From: Populus alba
Taxonomy: Eukaryota; Streptophyta; Magnoliopsida; Malpighiales; Salicaceae
Length of the DNA: 64,000 nt
Reading direction: 5' to 3'
Assembly: GCF_005239225.2 (NCBI RefSeq)
Contig: NC_133286.1
Span: 22,520,572-22,584,571 of the forward strand
Shown: positions 44,912 to 56,452 of the stretch, in pieces
Numbering within the stretch: position 1 is the stretch's first letter
Layout of the letters: every line of letters starts with the position of its first letter
Made by a program: the position numbers and the translations under genes
The notes under the pieces: generated by a model
Told to the model about the DNA's origin: nothing
What the model saw: the letters and a program-made list of their open reading frames with translations, nothing else
Database searches by the model: none

Positions 44912-47642
44912 TGTTGTAACCCATTTTTGGGTCCCCACAAAAATAAATAAAATAAATAGCCAAAAGAGGCTAGAAAAATAACGGAAAGGCAGAAGCACTC
45001 AGAAAATGGTTAGAAAATTGGTCAAGGAGTATAAAGATACAAAGATTGGATTTTTGACAGTATTTTCTTGAAGGATGAGAGCCCTATTGAGAAGGAAATT
45101 TTGAATTTTGAGGAGAAGCCCCAAATTTTGGATGTTTATGGACTTAATTGGATTTTATTTGAATTTATAAAGGATTTGATTGCAAGAAAAAATTGATTTT
45201 TAAGTCAATTTGGGCTTTAATTAGAAGAAATTAAAGTTCTGGGGCCAAATTATGATTTTTAGGAATTTATTAAGTCAAATCAGGGGCTTAATTGCATAAA
45301 TATTGAAGTTTAAGGGCCAATTATGGACTTAATTGAGAAAAACCGAAACCAGGGACCAATTTTGGAAAATGTGCCTTAATTTACTGTTCACTTTCTTCCT
45401 CAAAACGCTGCCTGAGTGGCTGCTTTCCAGGTGAGTTTTCCGGCTCGTGTGGCCTCCAAATCCGACAAACCTTACACCAACATGTTCACATGCAACCCCT
45501 TTATCCGGAGAATGGTCCGGTCGGGTCGAAAAAGTATGAAACGGCTCCGTTGAGTGGCTCAAAGTGGCCACCTCGGGCAGTTCGCACCTTGAGCTGCCAA
45601 TTTGGCAAGCTCGAGGTGCACACTTTGAGCCAACGATTGAGATGCTTCCCAGCTGAATCAAGGGCTGAAATTTTTCCCCAACGTATAAAGTTTGCCCTCT
45701 TCCACTTCCTATAAATAGAACCTCTTTTGAAGACGCTATAGGGGGGAAAAAGAACACACAAAGTCGGACGAAAATCAGCCATTACTGCCCAGTTTTTCCT
45801 GCAACCAGCCTCTTTTTCTCTTTCCCTCTCCGCCGTTGGCCTCATCAACCACCACCATCATCACTCGTTTTCTCACCGACATCTCCACCTCAAGAAGCAC
45901 TAAAACGTCACACACGGTGGTTGCATCATCTTCTCCCCAGACGTAGCAGCACCATTGAAGAAAAGGCAGCAACTCGCGCCTCTGCTGCGAGAAGAAGAAG
46001 AACAAAGCCATCACCGCCAGCTACCACTATCTTCCTAGTCGAAAACAGCACAGTTGGGAGCAGAAGGAGAAAAGGGAAGGCAGAGGAGAACATAGCTGAA
46101 GAGGAACGCAGAGAAGAAAAGGAAGAAGGGTTGAACACCGCACTCCACAGTCATCGACCACCGTCCAAGTCACTCCCCGGCCACCACTACCAGCGCCTCC
46201 ACAAAGCTGCCATAGAGAGGAGAAGAACATGCTGACTGAGGGAAACCAAGAGAAGAAGCAACGCCTCTGTAAAGGGGAAGAAGAAGAGAAAACAGCTGCT
46301 GTCATCGAGCTTCCCAACCACTGCCACCGTCAGAACCATCGTGAGCCCCCATTGGCTTCCTGTCCAACCGCCACCAGCATCACTGGGAGTGTTCGCCATC
46401 GTCTTCAACATCATTTCTGCCACCAGGTTTGCACCCCCTTCGTCGCTGTGCATGCACCATTTCCTTGCATTTCACTGTTGAAGTGAAATATAATTCACTT
46501 GAACAGTGAAATGTTAATTCACTGTTCACATCACATATAATTCACGTGAACAGTGAAATGCTATTTCACTATTCACATCATATATTTATTTCACTGTTCA
46601 CATGAGGCCTGCTGGTTCAGCCCAGCCATGTGGGCCCCGCTGGGTCAGCCCTAAAAAAAAAAATTAAAAAATAAAAATTCTTCAAAAAAAATTATTTCAA
46701 AGAATTTGTGATTTTTCTGTAATTTTATTATTGTATTTTGGGTCAATACCGGTTTGTATTTTTATATTGTAAAGATACAAATTCGGTATTAAAATACCCG
46801 GTTTTTCGTCAAAAAAAATGTTTACTAAAAAAAATGTTTTTGTTTCATGCATACGGCCAATACACTAACATGTTTTGAATGTTCTTTTTATATATAAAAA
46901 AAAATATTGGAAGTTTTGAAAATGTGTTTTCACATGGATTTCTTAAACACAAATCATTTTCTTGCATTTGTGGTTTTACAACCTGTTTGTAAAACTCCAA
47001 AGGGTATTGGCCAATATTCCAAAAACTATAAAAATCTTTATTTTGGGAGGAGAAGTTGTGGTTATTGTTCACCGCTAATGTTTGGATGAAGAAATCCTTA
47101 AAAGGACGAACATCCAAAATATTATCGGAGTAATAAATCAACGCACATGTTTGAAAGAAGCTTTGGTTGCGATCGAGAAACATTTCAAAATTTTAATTTT
47201 TTTCTCCACGGTTTACGAGTCGTGAAAAGTATAAAATTGTTTTTTATGAACTGTGAAATTTTCTTCGTTTTTTTTTTTCTTCTTTTCCTTGCGATTTACG
47301 AGTCACCGACTTTTGAAATACTAAAGGAAAAATGAGCTTTTATAGCACATGGAATCTCCTTAGATTTCTATCCAAAATAAATTGACGGGTTTAGAAGACA
47401 CCAACACCATAGACTATGGAGCAAACCAAACACCAAGCAGCTTACCTTAGGTAGGGCGTATTAGGGGTGCTGGTACCTTCCCTTTACGCAACCAGTCCCT
47501 TGCCTTAGAATCTCTGAAAGACCAGTTAGGGTTCCTAGTGACCAAATACTAGGTGGCGACTCCAAAGAACCAAATCATCAGAAACACAACGAAAATCGCC
47601 AGCCGATGTCGTGCCTTTATAATTTTTTGTGGGGGTGTGACA
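44912..47642 (+). repeat. Gypsy LTR 2
   Basis: 2731 bp, aligned with LTR1 along its whole length. Differences are mostly 1-2 bp changes in homopolymers. Confidence 0.92.
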
Positions 47643-49752
47643 GAATGGCGACTCCACTGGGACCCTTGGACTAAGCTTGATTTTTTGTTTGTTTAGGCTA
47701 TGTGTTATTGGTTTTTGTTTTCTTACGATGCTTTGTTTAAAAGCTTTAGCATACATCTTTACATTCTATCGTACATGGCATGGTCATGCATCACTTTATT
47801 ATTGTTATTATATTATGAGGGCACACACCTGTAACTTTAAGGTTAAGTGGGGGACTAGCAGCTTGCCTTATGACTTGAGTCAAGGTTTAAGTTTGTGTAA
47901 ACCCCAACTCTTTGCTGAGTGTTTAGACTGATTGTGATTGGTACACGTGCCATCCCACTATCTGCTGGACCTCCATATCGCCTTTACGAGGGTGATCACT
48001 GGAACAGCAAGAGACCCTTTTTAGAGACCCAGTAGTAAACCTACCCAATGTCTCACATAAAGGAACTAGAGCCTATCCTTAGGATGTATGCTCCATAATA
48101 TCTTTTTGCATCCATAAAGGGAGAGATGTTCTAGAATTGGGAGACCCAAGAAGCTCATTTGGTGATTTAATCAACAATGCTTGTTTGATCATGATATTAT
48201 GTTGTTTTCCTTTTTCAACTTTTTAAATCGAGGTTCCAAATGCCTTTTCAAAAGTCCATCTTGGTGTTTTTACACATCATTTTTCTTTTCAAAACGAATC
48301 TTCCATAACTACACCTGCACTTTACACTGAGAATGAATGGCCAGACTTAGGGGTAGAAGAGGAAGAATGGTAGGAAAATAACATTAGGGGATTCACAAAA
48401 ACGAACAACATGAACAAGCTTGGAAACCCGCTACAAGGTCATGCCGTTTGGGTTAAAGAAAGTTGGGGGCACCTACCAAAGTGCTATGGTAACTTTATTT
48501 CACAACATGATGCAAAAAGAGATTAAAGTATACGTGGATGACATGACCTAGAGAGGGAGAGAATCATGTCCAAATATTGAAGGAATTAGTTGAAAGACTA
48601 AGAAAGTACAAGTTGAGGCTTAACCATGCAAGGTGTTCATTCGGGGTGAAATCTAGGAAGTTTTTGGAATTTTTGATGAGTGACAAAGGGATAGAAGTGG
48701 ACCCTGATTAAGTAAAGGCTATTCAACCTATGCCAACTCCCAAGACTAAGAAGGATGTAAGGAGGTTCTTGGGAAGTTTGAATTACATTGCTCAATTTAT
48801 ATCCAATTAACCACGACTTATGACCTCATCTTCAAATTGTTAAGGAGAAAGAATCTTGGAATTTGGAATAAGAATGTGAAGAAGCTTTCACGAAAATCAA
48901 GCAATACCTACTGAATCCACCCCTATCTATCGAGTTGAATTGAAAAATGGCAAGTTCTACTAGCTGAGTACAACATAGTATATATGACAAGGAAAGCCAT
49001 GAATGTCATCGCCAATCACCTAGCTGACCATGTTGTGAAAGTTTATGGGCTGTTAAGATTTAATTTTTTTGGATAAAAATATGCTTTCAGTCGAGTAAGG
49101 GAAATCAGATTGTTGGATTATGTACTTTGAGGGTGTTGTGGTAATAGAGTGGGGGCAGTGCTAATCTTTCCTAATAAGAAAACAGTATCCAGTTTTAGTT
49201 AAGTCGCAATTTGGGTACACTAACAACACAACTGAGTTTGAAGCTTGCATTTTAGAGGTTGCATTAGAGCTAAACATCAGAAAGATAGATGTGTATTGGA
49301 GACTCGATTTTGATTATTTGTCAAGTGAAAGGACAAGGGCAAACCAAGGACGAGAAGTTGAGACCTTGCCAAGAATACTTGTCTAGATGGGCTAGAGAAT
49401 TTGAGGAAATAAAGTTCACTCATCTAGGAAGGGAATGAAAACCATTTTGATGTTTTGGTCACGCCAGCTTCTTATGGTTAGAATAGACTTTGGGCACAAG
49501 GTACAACCAATACACATTGATATAAGAAATAACTTAGCTCACTGTTGCTCAGTTTGAAAGAGAAATTAGATGGAAACCCTTGGTACTATGATATCAAGAA
49601 TTTCATCCAAAAACCATACATATCCCGTGGGGGCATCCAAAAATCAACAAGAAGACGTTGAGGAGGTTTGGCAATGGATTTCTATCTTGATGGGGAACTT
49701 TGTATAAGAAATCATTGACGAAACTTTGTTGAGATGTTTCGATGACATGAAA
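47643..49752 (+). mobile_element. Second Gypsy internal region, cut by the gap
   Basis: Collinear with 39775-41883, including the primer site, YVDDM and the extra RNase H segment with the same nonsense lesions. The density of single-base indels against the first copy rises towards the N run. Confidence 0.9.
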
Positions 49753-50252
49753 NNNNNNNNNNNNNNNNNNNNNNNNNNNNNNNNNNNNNNNNNNNNNNNN
49801 NNNNNNNNNNNNNNNNNNNNNNNNNNNNNNNNNNNNNNNNNNNNNNNNNNNNNNNNNNNNNNNNNNNNNNNNNNNNNNNNNNNNNNNNNNNNNNNNNNNN
49901 NNNNNNNNNNNNNNNNNNNNNNNNNNNNNNNNNNNNNNNNNNNNNNNNNNNNNNNNNNNNNNNNNNNNNNNNNNNNNNNNNNNNNNNNNNNNNNNNNNNN
50001 NNNNNNNNNNNNNNNNNNNNNNNNNNNNNNNNNNNNNNNNNNNNNNNNNNNNNNNNNNNNNNNNNNNNNNNNNNNNNNNNNNNNNNNNNNNNNNNNNNNN
50101 NNNNNNNNNNNNNNNNNNNNNNNNNNNNNNNNNNNNNNNNNNNNNNNNNNNNNNNNNNNNNNNNNNNNNNNNNNNNNNNNNNNNNNNNNNNNNNNNNNNN
50201 NNNNNNNNNNNNNNNNNNNNNNNNNNNNNNNNNNNNNNNNNNNNNNNNNNNN
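49753..50252. other. Assembly gap of 500 N
   Basis: Exactly 500 N, the look of a fixed-size placeholder. The true length is unknown; the right part of the Gypsy, the rest of Copia 2 and the distal 3' flank of LecRK-A2 may be missing here. Confidence 0.98.
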
Positions 50253-50480
50253 ATGATGTTTTTCTTTCCAAGCTGATAGAGACTCAGTCCTTACAATCAA
50301 TCTGCTACTCAATTGGACAAGTTTGAAGAAATCATCATTTGACTTGAAATTTAGAGTACAACCCAGAAGATGATCTAGACATGTCTGAAATGATATGAAC
50401 TACAGATTATTCAATACATGGTAGATAGGTTACATTCATTGGCCTTAGTTTCTGGATATATATACGTGTACAAAAAGGAT
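50253..50480 (-). other. 3' flank and probable 3' UTR of LecRK-A2
   Basis: Matches 3793-4021 and 56227-56452 almost base for base. Confidence 0.7.
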
Positions 50481-52879
50481 TTAGATTGTGCTGATAAATG
50501 ATGAAAGATCAGGAGAATAGAGACTTGAACAGCTCCTTCTAGCATCTGCACAACTTTCTTCATTCCAGGTCTTAAAGATGGATCATCCTGAATGCACCAA
50601 ATTGCAACCATCACAAACCTCTCCACCGTTTTCATGTCTTTCTGTTGCCTCTTCATCTTCTTCTACTAAAAAGGCCTAACTTTCCTTCTTTAAAGGCAAT
50701 CACATGCCCAGTCTGCAAGAACTACCTGATGCTCTTGCAGAGCATTAATCTCAAAGTTCTTTCTACAGCATACTAGCTCCAGCAAAAGAATGCCAAAGCT
50801 GTAGGTATCTACTTTGTGGGTGACAGGCAGGTTCTTGAACCATTCAAGAGCTACATACCCTTTGGTACCCCTGATTGCTGTAGTTTGTTTTAGTTTGGTC
50901 TGTCTTCAACAGCTTGGCTAGTCCGAAATCAGAAAATCCTTGCCCTAAAAGATTTGTCGAGGAGGATATTTTGAGGCTTGATATCACAATGGATTATCTG
51001 GCAGCTGCATTCTTCGTGGAGGTAAAGGAGCCCTCTGGCTATATCGAAAGCAATTTGCATTCTTCGGTACCAGTTAGGCCTTGAATCTCCAAAGAGAAAA
51101 TTGGCCAAAGAGCCATTGCTCATGTATTCGTAGACCAGAAGGCGATGTTCCCCTTCGTTACAGAATCCAACAAGCTGAACCAGATTCTTGTGATTTGTTC
51201 TTCCAATAACTTTCACTTCTGTATTGAATTCTTTGTCGCCCTCTCCGGCCATCTTATCTAACTTCTTCACTGCAATGAGTGGTTTGTCTTCCTCCGCTAG
51301 TACTCCTTTGTAAACAGTTCCAAAGGCACCTCTACCGAGTTCTTCCTTGAATCCTCCTGTAGCTCTTTCGAGCTCACTGTAAGTGAAATTCTGCATGTTC
51401 ATGTCTGGCATGAGACGCTGTTGCGGTATCGTATTTTTTCGCTGTCGGTTCCATCGAGAAAAGAACACATAGATCCCTAGCAGTGAGAGAACAATTAGAA
51501 AGATGGAGCTACCTAAAAGCACCGAGCCTGTTGTGATCAAATTCGATCTATCACACTTCTTTGCACTTGAACCTGCAGTGGAGTTGCCTTTCCTTACTTT
51601 TATCAGGGCTTTTCCAGCAACACTTGGACCTGTTACCCCATTCGAGAGAGGGGCTCTCTTCATCCAACATTGTCCAGCAGTGTTATAAATGGTAACATCA
51701 CAATAACAGTCACTTAAGCAAGCCTGTCTGCACCAATCCTCTCCCACTGGTTGAAACATTTCATAATCATTAAATGGCCAGTTTGTGTTAGGCATTTCCT
51801 CGATCTCAAAGCTATCTATTTCTTGCGATGGATGGTCACAATCCTGTGAAATAAAGTTTTTCTTGCATCCCTTCCTCTCATCATTTGGATCAAAGAAAGT
51901 GTAACCAGGAGGACACTTGCAACTTGGTCTTTGGTCATCTCCTAATCTGCAATAGCTGTTGAAACCGCAAGCTCCACTGCCAACTGGTCCCCCAATTCTC
52001 ATGCAGATATTTGATGGTATGGAGTTTGACAAAGTAGTCCAGGCCATCGCCCTGCTTCTGCTACTGGAAGCAGTCTTTGGATAAACATATTGCCTAAGAA
52101 CTCCATCATAGTCCAGGGTTGCCCTCAAGTAGAGATCTTGGATTGATACTGAATTAGAGAATACAGGATTAAGTACAGTACCATTTGTTGCTACAAGGTA
52201 CATATAGCCAGACTGGTTAAAGACCACCTGATAACCGCTACCTATAGAACTTGGGGTTGACCAATAAGCAAAATTTGAGGTAGTTAATGGATAGTGTGTG
52301 GTGTACAAGATGAGATTCCCATCAGCTTGTAGAATGAACTTGAATCTTCCATCTGAATAATTCTTTTCCAGGTAGGGAGCAATTAGTTGAGCACCTGAAT
52401 TCAGATTTTGTGTGGGCAACAGCGTGTCTGTTGGTTCATCAAAACTCTGCCACAAATTGGCACCAGCTTGGCTTGCTACCACGAAGTTTCCTGTGTCAAG
52501 CATGGCTGCATAGGCGGCTCCACTTCCACCAAAAACTGGACTCCATATTTGTCCGCCTGATTGATCATTTAGAACCAACTCACCATCTGCAGTAAGTTGT
52601 ACTCTTGATCCCCCCAGAACTGGATCATTTCTATTAGCTGACCAGACTATGGTTCTCTCAGGTATTTTGTTGAACCATATGGCAAGTATGTAGCCAGCAT
52701 CACCAACTTGCTGGAAACCAAAAGAAAAATCCCCAGATGGTGAAGTCCAAGAAAGGTTATCACTTCCAGCAGTGAGAGATGACCCCAAAAGATATGTTTC
52801 TGTAAGTCTGACCATAGGTGGAGAACGGCAGCAGCGGAAGAAGAAGGAAGCAAAAACAATATGGTAGTTGAAAATCCAT
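50481..52879 (-). CDS. LecRK-A2, frameshifted copy next to the gap
   Basis: Same architecture as LecRK-A1. The start is placed at 52879 by alignment with the MDFQLPYC start of its relatives; the longer upstream reading is an artefact of a frameshift. Compared with LecRK-A3 I see a 1-bp insertion near 52787 (A run in the signal-peptide region) and six 1-bp indels within 50510-50945 (kinase C-terminal part), mostly in homopolymers. The net +2 bp against LecRK-A3, after a 1-codon in-frame loss, agrees with the locus length of 2399 bp. The middle 620 codons are intact and show the glycine loop and HCDIKPQN. Clustering near the gap suggests assembly error rather than true decay, but a real pseudogene is possible. 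Confidence 0.8.
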
Positions 52880-52935
52880 GAGATGTGAAGATACTTTTTC
52901 TTCAAGACAATGCAGGACTCAGGGCTCAGGTCCTC

Positions 52936-52948
52936 TTCTTTATTTATG
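52936..52948 (-). promoter_or_regulatory. TATA-like box of LecRK-A2
   Basis: Minus-strand CATAAATAAAGAAG about 60 bases before the start, aligned with the boxes of A1 and A3. Confidence 0.45.
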
Positions 52949-53180
52949 AGAGTATTGCGGTTGGAAGAACAAACATAGCAGCTTCCTTTTTTATTTCCTC
53001 AGAAAGTGCTTATTGCAGCATTAATAAGTCAAACATTAGGTGATTGTAATTTTCAATTGTCAAAATTGTCCAATATTAATGTGTGTGATCGACCCCATAG
53101 AAAAAAGACATGTTATTAGCTGTACGCCTTCTTTTTGAGCCACTTCAATGAAATCAATCTGAAGCTTACTTCCTTTGACC

Positions 53181-53355
53181 ATATATATATCCTGAAACTA
53201 AGGCCAATGAATGTTACCTTATCTACCTTGTTATTTTATAATCTGTAGTTGCTAATCATTTCAGGCATCATTTGTTTAGATAGCAACTACAGATTATAAA
53301 ATACAAGGTAGATAGGTAACATTCATCGGCCTTATTTTCTGGATACATATATATA
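53181..53355. repeat. Inverted repeat built from LecRK 3'-UTR sequence
   Basis: Arms of about 74 bp (53181-53254 and 53281-53355) with a 26-bp loop. The right arm reads 'ggtagataggtaacattcat' and 'cggccttattttctgg', matching the conserved 3' UTR of the A genes; the left arm is its reverse complement with a few differences. It sits between the upstream region of LecRK-A2 and the 3' fragment at 53387. It would fold into a long hairpin RNA if transcribed in either direction. Confidence 0.85.
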
Positions 53356-53386
53356 CATGTGTGTGTGTGTGTGTCCAAAAAAAGAT

Positions 53387-53735
53387 TTAGATTGTGGCTG
53401 ATAAATGATGAAGGATCAGGAGGAACAGAGATTTGAACAGCTCCTTATAGCATCTGCACAACTTTCTTCATTCCAGGTCTTAAAGATGGATCATCCTGAA
53501 TGCACCAAATTGAATTAAAACCATCACAAACCTCTCTACCTTTTTCATGTCTTCCATCGCCTCTTCATCTTCTTCTCCTAAAAGGTTCAACTTCCTTCTT
53601 TCAGGCAATCACATGCCCAGTCTGCAAGAACTATCTGATGTTCCTTGCAATTGCATTAATCTCAAAGTTCTTTCTGCAGCAAACTAGCTCTAGGAAAAGA
53701 ATGCCAAAAGCTGCAGGTAACCTTTTTGGTGGAAG
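53387..53735 (-). pseudogene. LecRK-A kinase C-terminal fragment
   Basis: Matches the last ~115 codons of the A kinases ('cagctcctta-tagcatctgc', 'cttcattccaggtcttaaag'), from the TAA equivalent at 53387-53389. It has an extra 'gaatta' near 53512 and several single-base losses. Similarity ends near 53735, where the sequence turns unrelated. No functional product. Confidence 0.85.
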
Positions 53736-53989
53736 GAGCCCCCTGCTGGAAGAAAAATTAGTGTGGTAGCTTATATGGATAAATACTAAATTGGCAAGGC
53801 CATTTAACAAGAAGAAATTTTTTAGAGGAAAGTATGTTTTATTAAGTGTTTTTCTTTCTGCACTTACCTTATACTTGTAATTATAAGTCTATTTATAAAT
53901 ATTAAATCTTAGATAAATAAAAAATTAAACTAAACAAAAAAATAATTTAATATAATAAGAAAAAGTACTTTTTCCGACTTAATTAAGTC
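53736..53989. other. AT-rich junction sequence
   Basis: No gene; lies between the fragment and the duplicated flank. Confidence 0.3.
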
Positions 53990-56452
53990 GAATAGTTCTC
54001 AACCAGTAGATTAGTTCCTTAGTTGATTAGTTTCTTTATTTAAAAAAAATACCCAAAAATTGAGTTTATTTTCAACATCTTTTATTAAACTTGATTTTTG
54101 ATAACTCCTAGCATATCTCTAAAGCTTGACAAAGACATTATGTTTGAGTTAATTTGTCTGAATATTTGTGACTTGGTCTTAGATTTTGGTATATTTGACT
54201 TAAACTTCTTTTAATTGTCACTTAACTTTTAATTTTATACAATTCCATTCCTATCAAACTCAATAATCAACCCCAAAATTTAGCACCTTTTCTAATTAGG
54301 TCATTGATTATTGATTTATGTAAATTAACCCTCAATTGACCATCAATTAAACTTTTAATTTTCTTTAATTTGACCATTGATTTTATCAATTTAAGTCCTT
54401 GAAGTTACATGTCTTTTACGATTTGGTCTTTGATTTTGAGTTTCTTCAATCAAGTCTCTAATTGCCTATCAAACTTTAATATCTAAGCAATTAAGCCATT
54501 AATTTGATCAAATTATCTTTTTAAACTTGCAATTCAACCTCAACACTTCAATTCTTTCCAATTAAAGCCCAAATTGAATTAAAAAACCCAATATTTCTCA
54601 CAATTTTAAACCTTCAATAAATTGAATTAAACCCTAAAACAAAATATCAATTGAGTTATTAAACATTCAATTTTAAAATGTTTCTTCTCAAATTGATTTT
54701 TTCTTGTTAATAAGTCATTTATCATTCAAAATTGAACTATTAATTTTTTCAACTTTGGGTATTTTGATCTTCCTCAACTAGTCTTTGAAAATTTTCTAGA
54801 TATTTTTCATGCTCTTCTTATTGATATATATTTTATTTTTCCAATGTTTTTTTTTTTTAATTTTTTAGTATGGGTCTCAAAAATGGATAACAAGAATGTT
54901 TGATTTGACAAGTTAATTCAGGTTAATCTGAGTTGATCCAATATATTTCTAATCTTAATATTTTTTAAAAAAATATTATCTTGGGATTTTTTTAATCAAA
55001 CCATGTTTTTTAACAATAGTTAATCTCAAGTTAACTAAGTTATATCAGATCAACTCGCATATAATTTAAATTATTTTTGTCAAAAAACAAATGTTAGATA
55101 CATATACATATTTTTTTTTATATATAAAAAATTGATCTAATTGTAGGATAATGTGAGCTAATAATTTAGTTAACATCTTGTTGAGTAATTTGTGAAGTGA
55201 ATTAAAAGTGATCATTGTTGGAATGATTCCTCCTATATATTGATTTTGAATTAGTTCATAAAAAAAAATCATTTTTTTAAAGATTCAATTCTAAATAGTA
55301 TCTTAAGGAACAAACTCATTCTATCATTTTAAACTAAACCTTCAAAAAAAAATTTATTATTTTAAAATTAAACTACGTGGAATAATGAATTATAAAATCC
55401 TTTTGCTTAATGCTAATAAATATATGATTTTACTTGTTACTCTTTAATATGGAAAAAGAAGAAGAAATAAGTGCATGAAACTTTTTAATGTGCATGGTAC
55501 AATTAACACACGAATCAATCCAATTTGAAAGTCACATTGCCATCGACTACGTGTCATACATAAACAAGACATCAAATGCAACGACTAGTCGTTTATATTG
55601 GTCTAAAATAGTCTTTGACGCCAAAATGAACCTTTTTCTTCCTATCATTATTATAATGGACAGGTTAACTTTTGTCTGCAATTACTAAATTTCTCAAGAT
55701 GTTAAACAAACCGTTCGCATAAAAAATATTAAGCCCACCTCGCACACGACCCACAGATTAGATATGTTAATTTAGATTTTTAAAATTAATTTAAAATAAT
55801 ATTATTTTAATCTTTTTAATAAAAATTAAAACGATATTTTAAAAACAGAACAAAATTAAGGTTGTGAATTGATCAGGCTGAGTTAATCTAGTAACAACAA
55901 ATAAAGTTTTTTATGAAAATCAAGCCAAGGTGGTCGTGTTTTAACTCAATTAATTAGATTAAGCTGCGTTTAATAACTACGATAAAACGATCTTAATTAG
56001 GACTACATTATGATAAATAACTTGGGAGACAAACATGCTATTTACACGGGCCAAGTCTGTAAGAGCTAGACCGTTTTAAGATTGAAGAACTGGCCGGTCA
56101 GTAATTATTTATTAAGGACATATTTTGAATAATAATTCTTTGATTCTACTCGTTACTCTTGAGCATGGAAAAGGAACAGAAAAAGGATGCAAGTATTTGA
56201 AGCCTTGTTGAGCATGTACTAACACATGATGTTTTTCTTTCCAAGCTGATAAACACTCAGTTCTTGCAATCAATCTGCTACTCAATCGGACAAGTTGAAG
56301 AAATCATCATTTGACTTGAAATTTAGAGTACAACCCAGAAGATGATCTAGACATGTCTGAAATGATATGAACTACAGATTATTCAATACATGATAGATAG
56401 GTTACATTCATTGACCTTAGTTTCTGGATATATATACGTGTACAAAAAGGAT
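53990..56452. repeat. 3' flank of LecRK-A3, duplicate of 1561-4021
   Basis: Long collinear match with the LecRK-A1 flank, including the 'ggccaagtctgtaagagcta' and 'gagcatggaaaaggaacag' blocks. No gene. Confidence 0.85.

Larger units (their letters stand above)
37049..49752 (+). mobile_element. Tat/Ogre-like Gypsy element in LTR-internal-LTR-internal array
   Basis: LTR1 37049-39774, internal 39775-44911, LTR2 44912-47642, then a second internal copy from 47643 until the gap. Long LTRs (2.7 kb), the primer site TGGCGACTCCACT (consistent with the tRNA-Arg site used by Ogre elements), an extra RNase H-like segment before integrase, and 3' tandem repeats all point to the Tat/Ogre lineage. Gag and protease are not recognisable, so it is non-autonomous. 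Both internal copies share the same coding lesions. No right end is visible. Confidence 0.85.

Noticed and set aside
52880..52905. Longer start for LecRK-A2 at 52905
   Set aside because: That reading reaches the lectin frame only through the 1-bp insertion; relatives start at the MDFQLPYC position, equivalent to 52879, with a signal peptide.
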